A DNA stretch of 64,000 bases, from positions 3,596,001 to 3,660,000 of the forward strand of contig NZ_CP102099.1 in assembly GCF_024582815.1 (NCBI RefSeq), in the 5' to 3' direction. Under the pieces are notes generated by a model. The model was not told the origin of the DNA and searched no databases. It saw only the letters and a list, made by a program, of their open reading frames with translations. The translations under genes were made by a program, and so were the position numbers. Below, piece after piece: positions 8,343 to 19,109 of this stretch (position 1 is the first letter of the stretch; each line of letters opens with the position of its first letter). This stretch comes from Acinetobacter colistiniresistens (GTDB lineage: Bacteria > Pseudomonadota > Gammaproteobacteria > Pseudomonadales > Moraxellaceae).

Positions 8343-10337
8343 TTATAATGCACCATTACCTAACACAATGCCCTCACGGCGTGGGTCTACACCACCAGCA
8401 TATTTGCTTTGATTATCAATTTTGACTTTCATAATCGTGGCAATACCACTGGTTTGTGCCGTATTGGAAATACCATGCCCTTTTGCTTTTAAACCATCAA
8501 TCAGTTCCAACAAAGACAACTGGTCGTTTGAGCTATCAATATTAGTATTAGGGCTATTGGTTGCACCGAAGTTCACCAGCGAAGTTGCCTGCTGGGCATT
8601 CAGGTTCCAGTCCAATGCCCCAACCAAGGTTTTAACCACATATTGAATAATGGTGCCACCGCCCGGTGAACCTGTTGCCATATAAAATTCATCAGCTGTG
8701 GTGCCTTTGAATACCAAAGTGGGTGCCATGGTACTGCGTGGACGTTTGCCCCCTTCCACCCGATTGGCCAACAAGGCCCCTGTTTGATCGACAGGGTAGG
8801 CACTAAAGTCGGTTAGCTGATTGGATAACAAGAAACCATCGACCATATGAAATGATCCCATACTGGATTCGACTGTCGATGTCATGGATACCACATTGCC
8901 ATAAGCATCGACGATGGTGAACTGTGTAGTACCATGCTCAACTGTCTTATCGATGCCCGCATTTGAGTCGAATTGACCTGCTTGCGCCACCCCCATACTT
9001 TGATCTGGACTGATCAATGCGGCCCGTTGTTTTAAATAGTTTTTATCAAGCAAACTGGCAATGCCTTTCGCGGGTAATGAAATGAAGTCAGTGTCTGCCA
9101 CATATTTATCACGGTCTGCATAGGCCAAGCGCTCTGTCTCAGAAACTAAATGTACGCCCATGACATCGGGTATCCCGCCTTCATTTTCTGGCTGTTTCGG
9201 CGGATATTTGCTCATATCGAAGTTCTCTAGAATACCCAGTGTTTGTGCAACTGCAATTCCTCCTGAGGATGGCGGTGGCATGGTACACACATAATAACGG
9301 TCACGGTAAGTCGTACAGATTGGCGTGCGTTTTTTAACTTGATAATTCGATAAATCCTGTAAAGTCATCAAGCTTGGAGTAATCGGTGTACGGGCAGCAT
9401 CGTCCCCGATTGTTTGTCCAGCTTTTGCCACGATATTCTGCGCCATTGGCCCACTGTACATGGCTTTTGCACCTTGGCTTGCCAGTGCTTCCAGCGTTTT
9501 GGCATAAGCTTTATTGGTCATGGTTTCACCAACTTTACGAGGCGTACCATCTGGGTAGAAATAGGTCGATACCGCATTGGCATCCAGCGCCAAATGGTCG
9601 GCATTACTTACAATTGCATCGGCCAAACGTCCCGGAATACGAAAACCATGATCGGCCAGATCAATGGCTTGATAAAAAAGCTGATCCCATTTCAGTTTGC
9701 CATGCTCCTGCTGAGCCTGTTCCAGTAACCGCATCACCCCAGGAACCCCGATCGAACGTCCGCTACGGCGGGTGCTTGGTACAGGGGCTGGAGATTCTGG
9801 ATCATGTATATCCTGTCGAATCAGATAGTATTCATTGGCTGCGGCAGGCGCAGTTTCTCGCCCGTCATAAGCTGTGACCGTTTTGCTTTTGGCATCGTAA
9901 TACATCATAAAGCCACTGCCTGCGATAGTACTGGATTGTGGCTCAACCAATCCCAATACCGCCTGTACCGCAACGGCCGCATCAACGGCACTGCCACCCG
10001 CTTTTAAAATCTCGCATCCCGCCTTTACTGCCAATGGCGTGTTCGCGACCACCATATATTGATCAGCATATTTAACCGTATTGTTTAATCGATAGCCTGA
10101 CGCACCTTCGGGGGCCGCTGGATCACCATTCTGGTCTGAACCCACCACCACACTGGAACCATCCTGTACCAGTTTGCTACAGCTCGTTGAATCTTGGTCA
10201 ATAATTACATTGGAATTTGATGGGTGATTGCTATTGGAGTCATTGCCCGATTGATCTGATGAGGAATTATTTCCACATCCTTGTAATATGCCAACAGCCA
10301 ATAGACTACTGAACAAAAATGAATATTTATGATTCAC
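8343..10337 (-). CDS. ggt: Gamma-glutamyltransferase, lipoprotein form
   Basis: Cleaves and transfers the gamma-glutamyl group of glutathione and related compounds, outside the cytoplasm. The 664-residue precursor starts with GTG, which has GGAG seven bases before it. It has a signal peptide with the lipobox ILQGC (Cys near residue 21), then a low-complexity Ser/Asn/Asp spacer of about 25 residues typical of lipoproteins. The large-subunit region contains GGSAVDAAVAVQAVLGLVEP. The autoprocessing Thr is the first of GTTQF near residue 467, and later come SMTSTVESS and GSPGGGTII. Most family members have TTH where this one has TTQ. It lies alone on the minus strand. Confidence 0.9.
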   Translation of the reverse strand: MNHKYSFLFSSLLAVGILQGCGNNSSSDQSGNDSNSNHPSNSNVIIDQDSTSCSKLVQDGSSVVVGSDQNGDPAAPEGASGYRLNNTVKYADQYMVVANTPLAVKAGCEILKAGGSAVDAAVAVQAVLGLVEPQSSTIAGSGFMMYYDAKSKTVTAYDGRETAPAAANEYYLIRQDIHDPESPAPVPSTRRSGRSIGVPGVMRLLEQAQQEHGKLKWDQLFYQAIDLADHGFRIPGRLADAIVSNADHLALDANAVSTYFYPDGTPRKVGETMTNKAYAKTLEALASQGAKAMYSGPMAQNIVAKAGQTIGDDAARTPITPSLMTLQDLSNYQVKKRTPICTTYRDRYYVCTMPPPSSGGIAVAQTLGILENFDMSKYPPKQPENEGGIPDVMGVHLVSETERLAYADRDKYVADTDFISLPAKGIASLLDKNYLKQRAALISPDQSMGVAQAGQFDSNAGIDKTVEHGTTQFTIVDAYGNVVSMTSTVESSMGSFHMVDGFLLSNQLTDFSAYPVDQTGALLANRVEGGKRPRSTMAPTLVFKGTTADEFYMATGSPGGGTIIQYVVKTLVGALDWNLNAQQATSLVNFGATNSPNTNIDSSNDQLSLLELIDGLKAKGHGISNTAQTSGIATIMKVKIDNQSKYAGGVDPRREGIVLGNGAL

Positions 10338-10646
10338 GTGATAACTCCACTATATCGATCGACCTATCCATGCAATTGTCATGCAAGCGTCTTTATTTTT
10401 AGGTACAAATGTTTTTAATCTTTGATAAAAATAACTTTTAGTCATCTCTAATAATTTTGGGCCTTCAATCCTAAGCCCACCAATGTCCCTCCTTGTTTGA
10501 TCATGTCGTCCTTTTGAACTTTCAGCCCGATTCTGGCACGTATTTCTGCTATAAAAACAGGCAAAATCTAACAATTCCTAGCCAAGACACTATTTTTATA
10601 CATAAAAAAAGCACCTCCCAAGAGATGCTTTTTTTCTTCAAAATAT
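10338..10646. other. Intergenic gap upstream of ggt
   Basis: Contains the terminator of the upstream efflux pair at its right end and presumably the ggt promoter. A 74-codon frame at 10350-10574 on the minus strand has no recognisable features and is not called. Confidence 0.5.
10601..10636 (-). terminator. Intrinsic terminator of the efflux operon
   Basis: On the minus strand AGCATCTC and GAGGTGCT form a stem with one G-T pair around TTGG, flanked by runs of A and T on both sides. It lies about a dozen bases beyond the efflux transporter stop codon. Confidence 0.75.
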
Positions 10647-12173
10647 CTAGTGTGTTGGCATGCCACTCGTATTGCCTTTCGGCTTTGGACTCATCCAGAT
10701 CAAGGCACTGGCAAATACAAACACAATCGCCAACAGCATAAACACATGATTGGCAGACATGGTAATGGCCTCTTTATCGACCAGATTCGAAATCATAGCG
10801 AGTGTCGCATCAGAAGAGAATCCATTCTGCAACAGGGTATTTTGTACTTCTTGCGGATGTAAATTATTCACCATTTCACTACGCGCCACTTTGGCATGAT
10901 CATCCCAAATCGTGACTGCAATCGACGCACCAATCGCCCCTGCCATGGTTCTCAAGAAGTTCATCAAACCCGCAGCCGAGGCCATTTCCTGTGGCAACAC
11001 CGAACCCATTGCAATATTCGACAGCGGTATAAAGAAGAATGGCACGGCAAAGCCCTGCAAGATTTGCGGCCAAGCCAAAGACATAAAGTCAGCATCCGTC
11101 ACCCAAAAAGCGCGCATTAAAGTCACCACACCCAGCAAGGCTAAACCAAAACTGGCCAATGCACGCGGGTCATATTTGGTTGACAGCTTGGCTACAATCG
11201 GGGACATGGTCAGACTGCCAAACCCCATGGTTGCAGTTAGATAACCCGCCCATGTGGCGGTATAGCCTAAATTAATCTGTAGCCACTGTGGAATCAGTAC
11301 AATACTGCCAAAGAAGGAACCGAAGCCAAAAGCCAACGCCAATACGGACACGGCGAAGCCCCGATGTCGGAACACATGCAAATTCACCACGGGATGCTTT
11401 TCGGTCAGCTCCCAGATCATAAACACAATAAAACCAACCACGGCAATTAAAGCCAACATGATTATACTGCTGCTGTTAAACCAGTCTCGTTCATGCCCCA
11501 AATCGAGCATCAATTGCAGTGCGCCAATCCAGAGCACCAACAACCCCAAACCAATCGCATCAATTCGTAGTTTTTCTGTTTTGGTTTCAGCTACAGATAA
11601 CAACCGTATCGCAGCTAAAGCACAGAAAATCCCGACAGGAATATTGATAAAGAAAATCCAGTGCCAAGAAAGATTGTCACTGATTAATCCACCAAGAATT
11701 GGACCTAAAATTGGTCCGATCACCGTGGTCATCGCCCAGAGACCCATCGCCTGTGCATGCTTTTCAGGTGGGAAAATCCGCATCAATAAGGTTTGGCTGA
11801 GTGGCATGAGTGGGCCACCACACAGACCCTGTCCGATACGGAAAAACACCAGCATTTCCAAGGAAGTGGCAAGACCACATAGAAAGGAAAAGATAGTAAA
11901 ACCAATCAGACCAAAAACAAACACGCGCACTGTACCAAAGCGTCCTGCAAGCCATCCGGTTAATGGCACACAAATCGCTTCTGCAACGGCGTAGGAGGTA
12001 ATGACCCAAGTGCCTTGTGAACTGGAAACTGCGAGGTTACCTGTAATATGAGGCACAGATACGTTGGCAATGGTGGTATCTAGGACCACCATAAAATTGG
12101 AAAGGGCGATGACAAATGCTGCAAGCAGTAGACGCCCACCACTAAGTTCTGCAAAAGGATTTTGCGTTTTCAT
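10647..12173 (-). CDS. emrB: DHA2-family multidrug efflux transporter (EmrB-like)
   Basis: A 508-residue inner-membrane drug/proton antiporter of the 14-helix major facilitator group. The first helix carries the family signature LDTTIANVSVPHI (about residues 31-43). Later come RIGQGLCGGPLMPLSQTLL and the antiporter motif C region GPILGPILGGLISD near residues 155-168. It begins six bases after the membrane-fusion gene, so the two form one operon. With an outer-membrane TolC-like partner they would expel hydrophobic toxic compounds. The exact substrate is not predictable. EmrB is used by similarity of family and partner. Confidence 0.88.
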   Translation of the reverse strand: MKTQNPFAELSGGRLLLAAFVIALSNFMVVLDTTIANVSVPHITGNLAVSSSQGTWVITSYAVAEAICVPLTGWLAGRFGTVRVFVFGLIGFTIFSFLCGLATSLEMLVFFRIGQGLCGGPLMPLSQTLLMRIFPPEKHAQAMGLWAMTTVIGPILGPILGGLISDNLSWHWIFFINIPVGIFCALAAIRLLSVAETKTEKLRIDAIGLGLLVLWIGALQLMLDLGHERDWFNSSSIIMLALIAVVGFIVFMIWELTEKHPVVNLHVFRHRGFAVSVLALAFGFGSFFGSIVLIPQWLQINLGYTATWAGYLTATMGFGSLTMSPIVAKLSTKYDPRALASFGLALLGVVTLMRAFWVTDADFMSLAWPQILQGFAVPFFFIPLSNIAMGSVLPQEMASAAGLMNFLRTMAGAIGASIAVTIWDDHAKVARSEMVNNLHPQEVQNTLLQNGFSSDATLAMISNLVDKEAITMSANHVFMLLAIVFVFASALIWMSPKPKGNTSGMPTH

Positions 12174-12179
12174 GGCTAA

Positions 12180-13328
12180 TTACTTCGATGCGAGATCAAT
12201 ATCCGCTTGCATCGACAGCCCCACACGCAATGGATGTTGTGCAAGTTCTTTCGGATCAAGACTGATACGTACAGGTAAACGCTGTACCACTTTAATCCAG
12301 TTACCCGTAGCATTTTGTGCAGGAATCAAGGCGAAAGCAGCCCCCGTACCACCAGAAAAACCTTGTACTACGCCATGATAGACCACATCATCACCATACA
12401 AGTCAGAACGTAAAGTGACTTTCTGTCCGGCTTTGACTTTCGCCAATTGGCTTTCTTTATAGTTGGCATCGACATACAGTGCAGACACTGGGACTACCGA
12501 CATCATTACCGTACCCGGTGCAACGCGTTGTCCAATCTGGATATTACGGCGTGCGATCACGCCATCGATAGGTGCTCGAATTACCGTACGTTCTAGATCC
12601 AGTGTAGCTTGTTCCACATGTGCTTTCGCCACCAATACATCAGGAGTCGATGCTTCATTCAAACCTTGGATCAAGGCATCGTTGGCAGCCAATGTACTTT
12701 CCGCAGCTTTACGGCTCGAAGAGGCTTGCGCCAAACCAGCCTGAGCTAATTCCAGACTGGCTTTTGCCGTAGAAACCGCACTTTGTGCCTTACTCAATTC
12801 TTCTTTAGAAATCGCGCCAGATGCAGCCAGCTCATTACGACGATTCAATTCCAGTGCAGCACGATCGTAGTCTGCTTGCGCCTTGCTCACTTGTGCTTGT
12901 GCACTGGTGATTTCATCATTACGCACCACCACTTGAGAGTTCAAAGAACTGCTATTGGCCTGACTTTGTTTATATTGACGCTGCGCCTTGGCAAGTTCCG
13001 CCTGCGCCTGTGCCAATTGAATCTTGGCATCACGCTCATCAATACGCACCAACACATCACCCTGTTTAACCTGTTGCGTCTCTTTCACCAATACATCGGT
13101 CACCTGCCCACTGACCATCGAGGTAATCTGTGCGGTTTCTGCGCCGACATAGGCGTTGTCGGTACTAACTGAATGGTTAAAGAACAGTGCCCAAATACCG
13201 TACAGGATTGCAGCAAGAATAAGAATGAGTGCGAAAAATCCGAGAAACTTTTTACGTTTTGCTTTCATTGCATCATCTGATGCCGAGTCTGAAGCAACAT
13301 CCTGAGGCTTGGCTTGGGCGTCGGTCAT
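12180..13328 (-). CDS. emrA: HlyD-family efflux membrane-fusion protein (EmrA-like)
   Basis: A 382-residue periplasmic adaptor that links the inner-membrane transporter to an outer-membrane channel. The cytoplasmic N terminus is short and charged. One helix lies at about residues 29-50 (FLGFFALILILAAILYGIWA). The lipoyl half-domains flank a long alanine/glutamine-rich coiled-coil hairpin from about residue 100 to 225. The second half-domain shows ERTVIRAPIDGVIARRNIQI. Its stop is six bases before the DHA2 transporter gene. No regulator is adjacent. Confidence 0.9.
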   Translation of the reverse strand: MTDAQAKPQDVASDSASDDAMKAKRKKFLGFFALILILAAILYGIWALFFNHSVSTDNAYVGAETAQITSMVSGQVTDVLVKETQQVKQGDVLVRIDERDAKIQLAQAQAELAKAQRQYKQSQANSSSLNSQVVVRNDEITSAQAQVSKAQADYDRAALELNRRNELAASGAISKEELSKAQSAVSTAKASLELAQAGLAQASSSRKAAESTLAANDALIQGLNEASTPDVLVAKAHVEQATLDLERTVIRAPIDGVIARRNIQIGQRVAPGTVMMSVVPVSALYVDANYKESQLAKVKAGQKVTLRSDLYGDDVVYHGVVQGFSGGTGAAFALIPAQNATGNWIKVVQRLPVRISLDPKELAQHPLRVGLSMQADIDLASK

Positions 13329-13581
13329 AGGTTATTCCTGAAAATTAAAGAGACTTTTTAACTTTTGGTTTAATCAGCCGATCAGTTTATTTAAAAAAAC
13401 TTAACTGAATGTTAAAACCCAAAGTGCAAAACGGCAGCAAAATATTATTGGGCATTTTAACGATAAAAAATCATAATACGAGAATAAAAAAATAACTGAT
13501 GCGTTCAATTATTAATTAATGATATTTTTTAAGTAGACTCACGATACAAGTCTTTCCAAATCCCCCCAATCAGCTCTTGGT

Positions 13582-14329
13582 TTAAAGTTTAATCGCGCGT
13601 GTTGCCAAAAACGTTGGCATAAATCGATCTACTCAAAAACGTGGCTACAATTGATCATCTTCATAAAAGCTCTGAAGCAGAAAGCCTGCAGCCAGTTGCC
13701 GCTGAATTAAATCAATGAAGCTATGCCCAAATACCACTACTTCTCCTCTTTGTAACTTGGCATTGAGCGCGTCCGCACTTAGATCCTGAAGATCTGAATA
13801 AGGCAAGGTATACATCGGATGAATCAGTCCCTGCTTGGCATATTCAGGATTACGATCTGAAATAAAAACCACAGGATTATAAAACTGGCGATCAGAATCC
13901 CTTGAGGTTTTTTAAGACTCGAGAACACATCTTCCAGACCGCTTGAATATCCGCAACCTAGAGGTTTGAAATGGGTTGGATGATCAGGTCAAATTCAGCA
14001 TTGTGAAAGGCATGCAAATCACACATATTTCCCTGTACAGTCTTGAGATGCAGTCCTTCCCGCTCAGCCACCATGCGATCTTGCTGTAGTTGCTGATCGG
14101 AAAGATCAAACACCGTGACATTCGCACCCGCAGCCGCCAACACAGGTGCTTGTTGACCACCTGCAGAGGCTAAACACAAAATATTTTTCCCGACAATCTC
14201 ACCGAGCCATGCTTTGGCTAATGGTCTTGGGATAATATGCACTTCCCAATCGCCCTGAAGGGCTACAGTGATGAGTTCATGACTAACAGAACGTGACCAT
14301 GACTGCTGCTCTTGCGCCTGCTTATCCAT
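13582..14329 (-). pseudogene. Decayed class I SAM-dependent methyltransferase
   Basis: The intact N-terminal half (14329-13958) carries the SAM-binding loop NILCLASAGGQQAPVLAAAG and the strand NVTVFDLSD. After FDLIIQPISNL there is a TAG in place of an expected Tyr codon. VADIQAVW and SRVLK follow in the same frame, then two frame changes around 13885-13905, then FYNPVVFISDRNPEYAKQGL in another frame (13872-13645). After EDDQL two more stops (TAG, TGA) interrupt a tail that still reads RFMPTFLATRAIKL before a final TAA at 13582. Several independent lesions show a true pseudogene and not a read error. Restored length would be about 249 residues, normal for the family. Confidence 0.88.
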
Positions 14330-14505
14330 GCTGCTCGAATATGTTTAAGCAAATCAAAATGATGCTTCAGATGAGGTACAACAGCTCCTTTTTCTTGCTG
14401 AATCACGTATTCCTTAGGATAGAAATACGTTATCAATGCGGAAAAAGGAAGTTGAATGAAAGACAGAAGTCCATGCTAAAAAACAGCTTAAGTGTTCAAC
14501 ACTTT

Positions 14506-15003
14506 TTAGTAAGCATAAGAGGCAATTGCTGTCGCAATAGGCTTATCTTCATCATTGACCATGGTCATGCGCATGGTACAACCTTTACGCCCTAAACGTA
14601 GCGTTTCAGCACGGGCAATGAAGTATTTTCCACGCCCAGGGGCCAGATAATCGACACGCATGTCTACAGTGGCCAAACGGGATACTTTCTTGATGGTATC
14701 AGGCAGATCTTCTGGCGTGGCACGGAGATAGAGTTGCTCCATTGCCGCAACCCCCCCAATACTGTCCAGAATCGTGGCGGCGACACCCCCATGTAAAATC
14801 TGAAATGCCACATTACCCACCAGTTCTGTTTGCATCTCCACATAGGCTTCAATCTGGCCATCGACCACCCGCATCACCATGCCGCAATATTTAAAAAACG
14901 GACAGGCATTGAATGCCTTACATAATTGCTTCGAGACCACTTGGTGGTCTGCCTTGGCACCTAACTGAATATTCCCAGTCCAGTTTCTCTTTACATCATT
15001 CAT
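14506..15003 (-). CDS. Hotdog-fold acyl-CoA thioesterase (YigI/PaaI type)
   Basis: A 165-residue thioesterase predicted to hydrolyse acyl-CoA in the cytoplasm. The conserved hotdog helix with its catalytic region is seen in NVAFQILHGGVAATILDSIG (about residues 64-83), where HGG precedes the helix, followed by the strand TVDMRVDYLAPGRGK. The N-terminal extension of about 45 residues (LCKAFNACPFFKYCGM) is like that of the medium/long-chain YigI group. It is divergent from hemB. Chain-length preference is not deducible. Confidence 0.82.
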   Translation of the reverse strand: MNDVKRNWTGNIQLGAKADHQVVSKQLCKAFNACPFFKYCGMVMRVVDGQIEAYVEMQTELVGNVAFQILHGGVAATILDSIGGVAAMEQLYLRATPEDLPDTIKKVSRLATVDMRVDYLAPGRGKYFIARAETLRLGRKGCTMRMTMVNDEDKPIATAIASYAY

Positions 15004-15089
15004 ACGCGGCCTACACTCAATGGAGAGAATAACTTTCCATTCTTTTGCACAAATCTAAAAATATGGGGCTACAATAGCGGGGTTTGTAA

Positions 15090-16187
<1,098 letters not shown>

Positions 16188-16469
16188 AAGTTATATTTCA
16201 TCTATCCGAAAATGATAGTATCTACTCCAGAGTCTTGTTGAGCTCTCATCCTTTTTCTGGATTAGCCTTCGGCTCGACCTACTTTTCTTTCGGGAAAAGT
16301 AGGCAAAACCATTGTCATTCGCAAAACCTGTTCACTTCTTACATTTTTCTAATATTGAGGATGTATAACAGGGCTTCTCTTAGCGTATATCACGCAGGTT
16401 GCGAATGACGTCTTCCGTGTAGCAAATTTCAAGATACGTTTTATCTTAGAAACCACTTAAATTAAAGTT
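16188..16469. repeat. Intergenic region with two inverted repeats
   Basis: The first palindrome is CCTACTTTTC, TTTCG, GGAAAAGTAGG, near 16277-16303. The second pairs GTCATTCGCAAaaCCTG near 16313-16329 with CAGGTTGCGAATGAC near 16397-16411, around a loop of about 67 bases. No open frame of note is present. It looks like a dispersed, structured intergenic repeat between hemB and the following oxidase gene. The repeat's other copies cannot be seen within this window. Confidence 0.5.
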
Positions 16470-17591
16470 ATGCATATTGCCATCATTGGTGCGGGTATTA
16501 GTGGCTTAATGTCAGCATTGGAACTTGCTGAACAAGGCTGCTCTGTCGATATTTTTGACCAACAACAAGCAGGTCAAGCCGCCTCATGGGCAGGTGGAGG
16601 TATCCTCTCGCCGATGTATCCTTGGCGTTATGCGCCCGAAGTCAATCAACTGGCGCAATATGGCAAGCCCCTCTACCAAGTATGGAATGAAAAACTGCTG
16701 CCTGTTACGGATATTGATTTTCAAATCCACGATACAGGCATGCTAATTTTCGATCAGGACGATTTTGAAATTGGCTTGAATTACGCCACTCGATATCAAG
16801 AACCGATGCAACACAGTGAACTGCTCAATCGTTCTCAACTACAGCGCGTCAACCCATATATTTCAGCACAATTCCAACACGCAATGTATTTCCCATACCT
16901 GTCCAATGTCCGTAATCCACGTTTATTACAATCGTTAATTTGCTATTTAAAACAACACGCTGCGGTACGTTTCTTTGAGCATTGCCCTGTTGAAAAACTG
17001 ATGATTCAAAATAAAAAAGTTCAATGGATTGAAACCGAAGATAGTCGGAAATTTACTGCAGATCATATGGTGATTACGTCTGGGGCATGGAGTCAGCAAT
17101 GGCAACAGCAGCTTCAACGCAATATCCCGGTATATCCCGTGCAAGGGCAAATGCTGTTATTTAAAACCCCTGAAAACTGGCTGCCAACCATGTGCATGAA
17201 TCGGGTGATGTATCTGATTCCACGTCAAGATGGTCACATTGTCTGTGGTTCAAGCATGGCAGAGACTGGCTTTAGTACTGCGGTGGATGAACATACCCAG
17301 CAAGATATCCTCACTGCCTGCTTAGAGATGGTGCCTGAGTTAGCGCAATTCCCGATTGTAAAACGCTGGGCAGGTTTACGTCCAAGTTCCCCACAGGGTA
17401 TTCCCTATATCGGCCTCATGCCAGACTTGGAAAATCTTTGGGCTAACTTTGGGCATTTCCGCAATGGCCTGTGTATGGGATCAGGCTCAGCGCGTCTACT
17501 ACGTCAGCTCATTTTGAAGCAAGACCCACTGGTTGATCCCCTAGCCTATTCACCTCTGCGCTTAAAGCGACAGGATTTAATTTCCTGCTAA
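16470..17591 (+). CDS. thiO: FAD-dependent glycine oxidase-like protein (ThiO)
   Basis: A 373-residue oxidase of the DAO fold, which in the ThiO role makes the iminoglycine needed for the thiazole part of thiamine. The N terminus carries the Rossmann dinucleotide motif IIGAGISGLMSALELAEQG and then AASWAGGGILSPMYPW, as in ThiO and unlike amine oxidases. The C terminus has RWAGLRPSSPQGIPYIG and NFGHFRNGLCMGSGSARLL. No other thi gene is in the window, so a different small-amine substrate is possible. Its 3' end overlaps the converging epimerase gene by 15 bases. Confidence 0.8.
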   Translation: MHIAIIGAGISGLMSALELAEQGCSVDIFDQQQAGQAASWAGGGILSPMYPWRYAPEVNQLAQYGKPLYQVWNEKLLPVTDIDFQIHDTGMLIFDQDDFEIGLNYATRYQEPMQHSELLNRSQLQRVNPYISAQFQHAMYFPYLSNVRNPRLLQSLICYLKQHAAVRFFEHCPVEKLMIQNKKVQWIETEDSRKFTADHMVITSGAWSQQWQQQLQRNIPVYPVQGQMLLFKTPENWLPTMCMNRVMYLIPRQDGHIVCGSSMAETGFSTAVDEHTQQDILTACLEMVPELAQFPIVKRWAGLRPSSPQGIPYIGLMPDLENLWANFGHFRNGLCMGSGSARLLRQLILKQDPLVDPLAYSPLRLKRQDLISC

Positions 17592-18482
17592 AATTTCAGT
17601 TAATGCCACATTCAAATCTGGATATTGAAATTGGAAGCCCTGTTCTAACAACGCCGTAGGTGCCACATACTGACCATTCAAAATAAGCTGCGATTGTTCA
17701 CCAAGCACCGATTTAAACACACACTTAGGCATTGGTATAAAAGGTTTACGTCTTAACATCTGAGCAGCCATTTGAACGAACTGCTTTTGATTGATTTGTT
17801 CTGGGGCGACAAGATTATACGCCTTTTGACTGTGATTAGATTGCAACAGAAAAACCATGGCATTCAGTACATCTTGGATATGAATCCACACGACTGGTTG
17901 CTGTCCTGAACCAATTTGTGCAATGGTATTCAGTCGAATCGGTAACAGCATTTGTGGCAAAATCCCGCCCCGTCCAAAAACTACACCTAAACGAATGATC
18001 TTGGTATTTTGTTGACTAAATTTTAAAGCGGTCTGTTCCCATTTTTGGCAAAGTTCGGACATAAAAATCGCTTGTGGTGGCGTATTTTCATCACAAACAA
18101 GTTTCCATTGCTCTTGTGGATCAATACCGTAATAACCAATCGCAGAGCCAGAAATAATGCATTTGGGAACAATTTGCCGATGTTCCAGCCATTGATATAG
18201 TTGTTCTGTCACCGTAACACGGCTGTGTATTAATTGCTGTTTACGCTGTTCCGTCCAGCGTTTTGCACCAATATTTTCACCAGCCAGATTAATCACATAA
18301 TCAATCTGTTGCGTTGCAATTTGATCAAGATCATTCACCCAACGTAGCGCTGAATGCTGAGAAACCCGATTTGGCTGTCGGGTCAGTGCAATGATTTGAT
18401 AGTGTTGTTCTAATAAAAAAGGCAACAAATGTGAGCCAATAAAACCACTTGCACCTGTGATTAAAACCGTCTGTTTTTGCAT
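17577..18482 (-). CDS. NAD(P)-binding epimerase-like protein, TIGR01777 type (YfcH-like)
   Basis: A 301-residue protein of the extended short-chain dehydrogenase fold. The start at 18482 (MQKQTVLITG) is chosen because GGATGAG lies about eight bases before it; an upstream ATG at 18500 lacks such a site. The Rossmann motif is ITGASGFIGSHLLPFL. YVINLAGENIGAKRW and the catalytic-like GSAIGYYG region follow, then LGVVFGRGGILPQMLLP. The physiological reaction of the family is not established. It converges on the ThiO gene. Confidence 0.85.
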   Translation of the reverse strand: MQKQTVLITGASGFIGSHLLPFLLEQHYQIIALTRQPNRVSQHSALRWVNDLDQIATQQIDYVINLAGENIGAKRWTEQRKQQLIHSRVTVTEQLYQWLEHRQIVPKCIISGSAIGYYGIDPQEQWKLVCDENTPPQAIFMSELCQKWEQTALKFSQQNTKIIRLGVVFGRGGILPQMLLPIRLNTIAQIGSGQQPVVWIHIQDVLNAMVFLLQSNHSQKAYNLVAPEQINQKQFVQMAAQMLRRKPFIPMPKCVFKSVLGEQSQLILNGQYVAPTALLEQGFQFQYPDLNVALTEILAGN

Positions 18483-18567
18483 CGCACTCTCATCCCGCAT
18501 GATATTGATCAGATCAATGTCTAACTCTTAGCAGAATGAAAGTGAATTACAAGTGAACTTTGTTCAA

Positions 18568-19014
18568 CTAATTGAACATTTTATTGGCCATTCGCTGTGC
18601 TTGCGGTCCATAAAACCAATAGGTAATCAAGAACAGTGGCACGGCTATCACAAACCACATTGCTATAATACTAAGCAAAAATGCAGGTTGTTTCAGATAT
18701 AACAAGAAGTTTTGCCACACTTCGGGATCTTTGCGTGCAAAAATAAATAGCCCGAACAATAAGCCACAGACGTTGTATCCCCAAAAGATCAGACTAAATC
18801 CAATACTTAAACGTTTCCTTTCCTGTGGCGTGGGTGCACGGCGCTGTTTCTTCAAAAATTTAAATAAAAGCACAATGATGGCAATTAAATAAGGAATAGC
18901 AGTCAATACGCCGCCAATACTATTAGGCAAAATGGCTGCTAGCACACCAACCAACAAAGTCGCAGTAAAACAAATTATGAAAAACCAGAAATAATACAAA
19001 CGCAATGAAATCAT
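18568..19014 (-). CDS. Small four-helix membrane protein, uncharacterised
   Basis: A 148-residue protein with four hydrophobic helices, near residues 6-28, 34-51, 70-92 and 110-131. A charged cytoplasmic-type loop KFLKKQRRAPTPQERKRLS sits between helices two and three. It has no enzyme motif. It looks like the small conserved membrane proteins common in Acinetobacter (I believe the ABZJ_00895 group, from memory). Function is unknown. It shares no close neighbour in an operon: the epimerase gene starts 85 bp downstream on the same strand. Confidence 0.7.
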   Translation of the reverse strand: MISLRLYYFWFFIICFTATLLVGVLAAILPNSIGGVLTAIPYLIAIIVLLFKFLKKQRRAPTPQERKRLSIGFSLIFWGYNVCGLLFGLFIFARKDPEVWQNFLLYLKQPAFLLSIIAMWFVIAVPLFLITYWFYGPQAQRMANKMFN

Positions 19015-19109
19015 ATAGATAAACCTAATTAGACTGGTCTTAAGTAATAATTATAAATTTTTTTCACTTTTTTTTCATTTTAATGTCAACCAATCCTCAA
19101 GCAACAGCG

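Noticed and set aside
8422..9877. Several plus-strand frames inside ggt
   Set aside because: They are opposite-strand shadows of ggt with no protein features of their own.
10350..10574. A 74-codon minus-strand frame between ggt and the efflux genes
   Set aside because: No ribosome site, odd composition, and no recognisable similarity.
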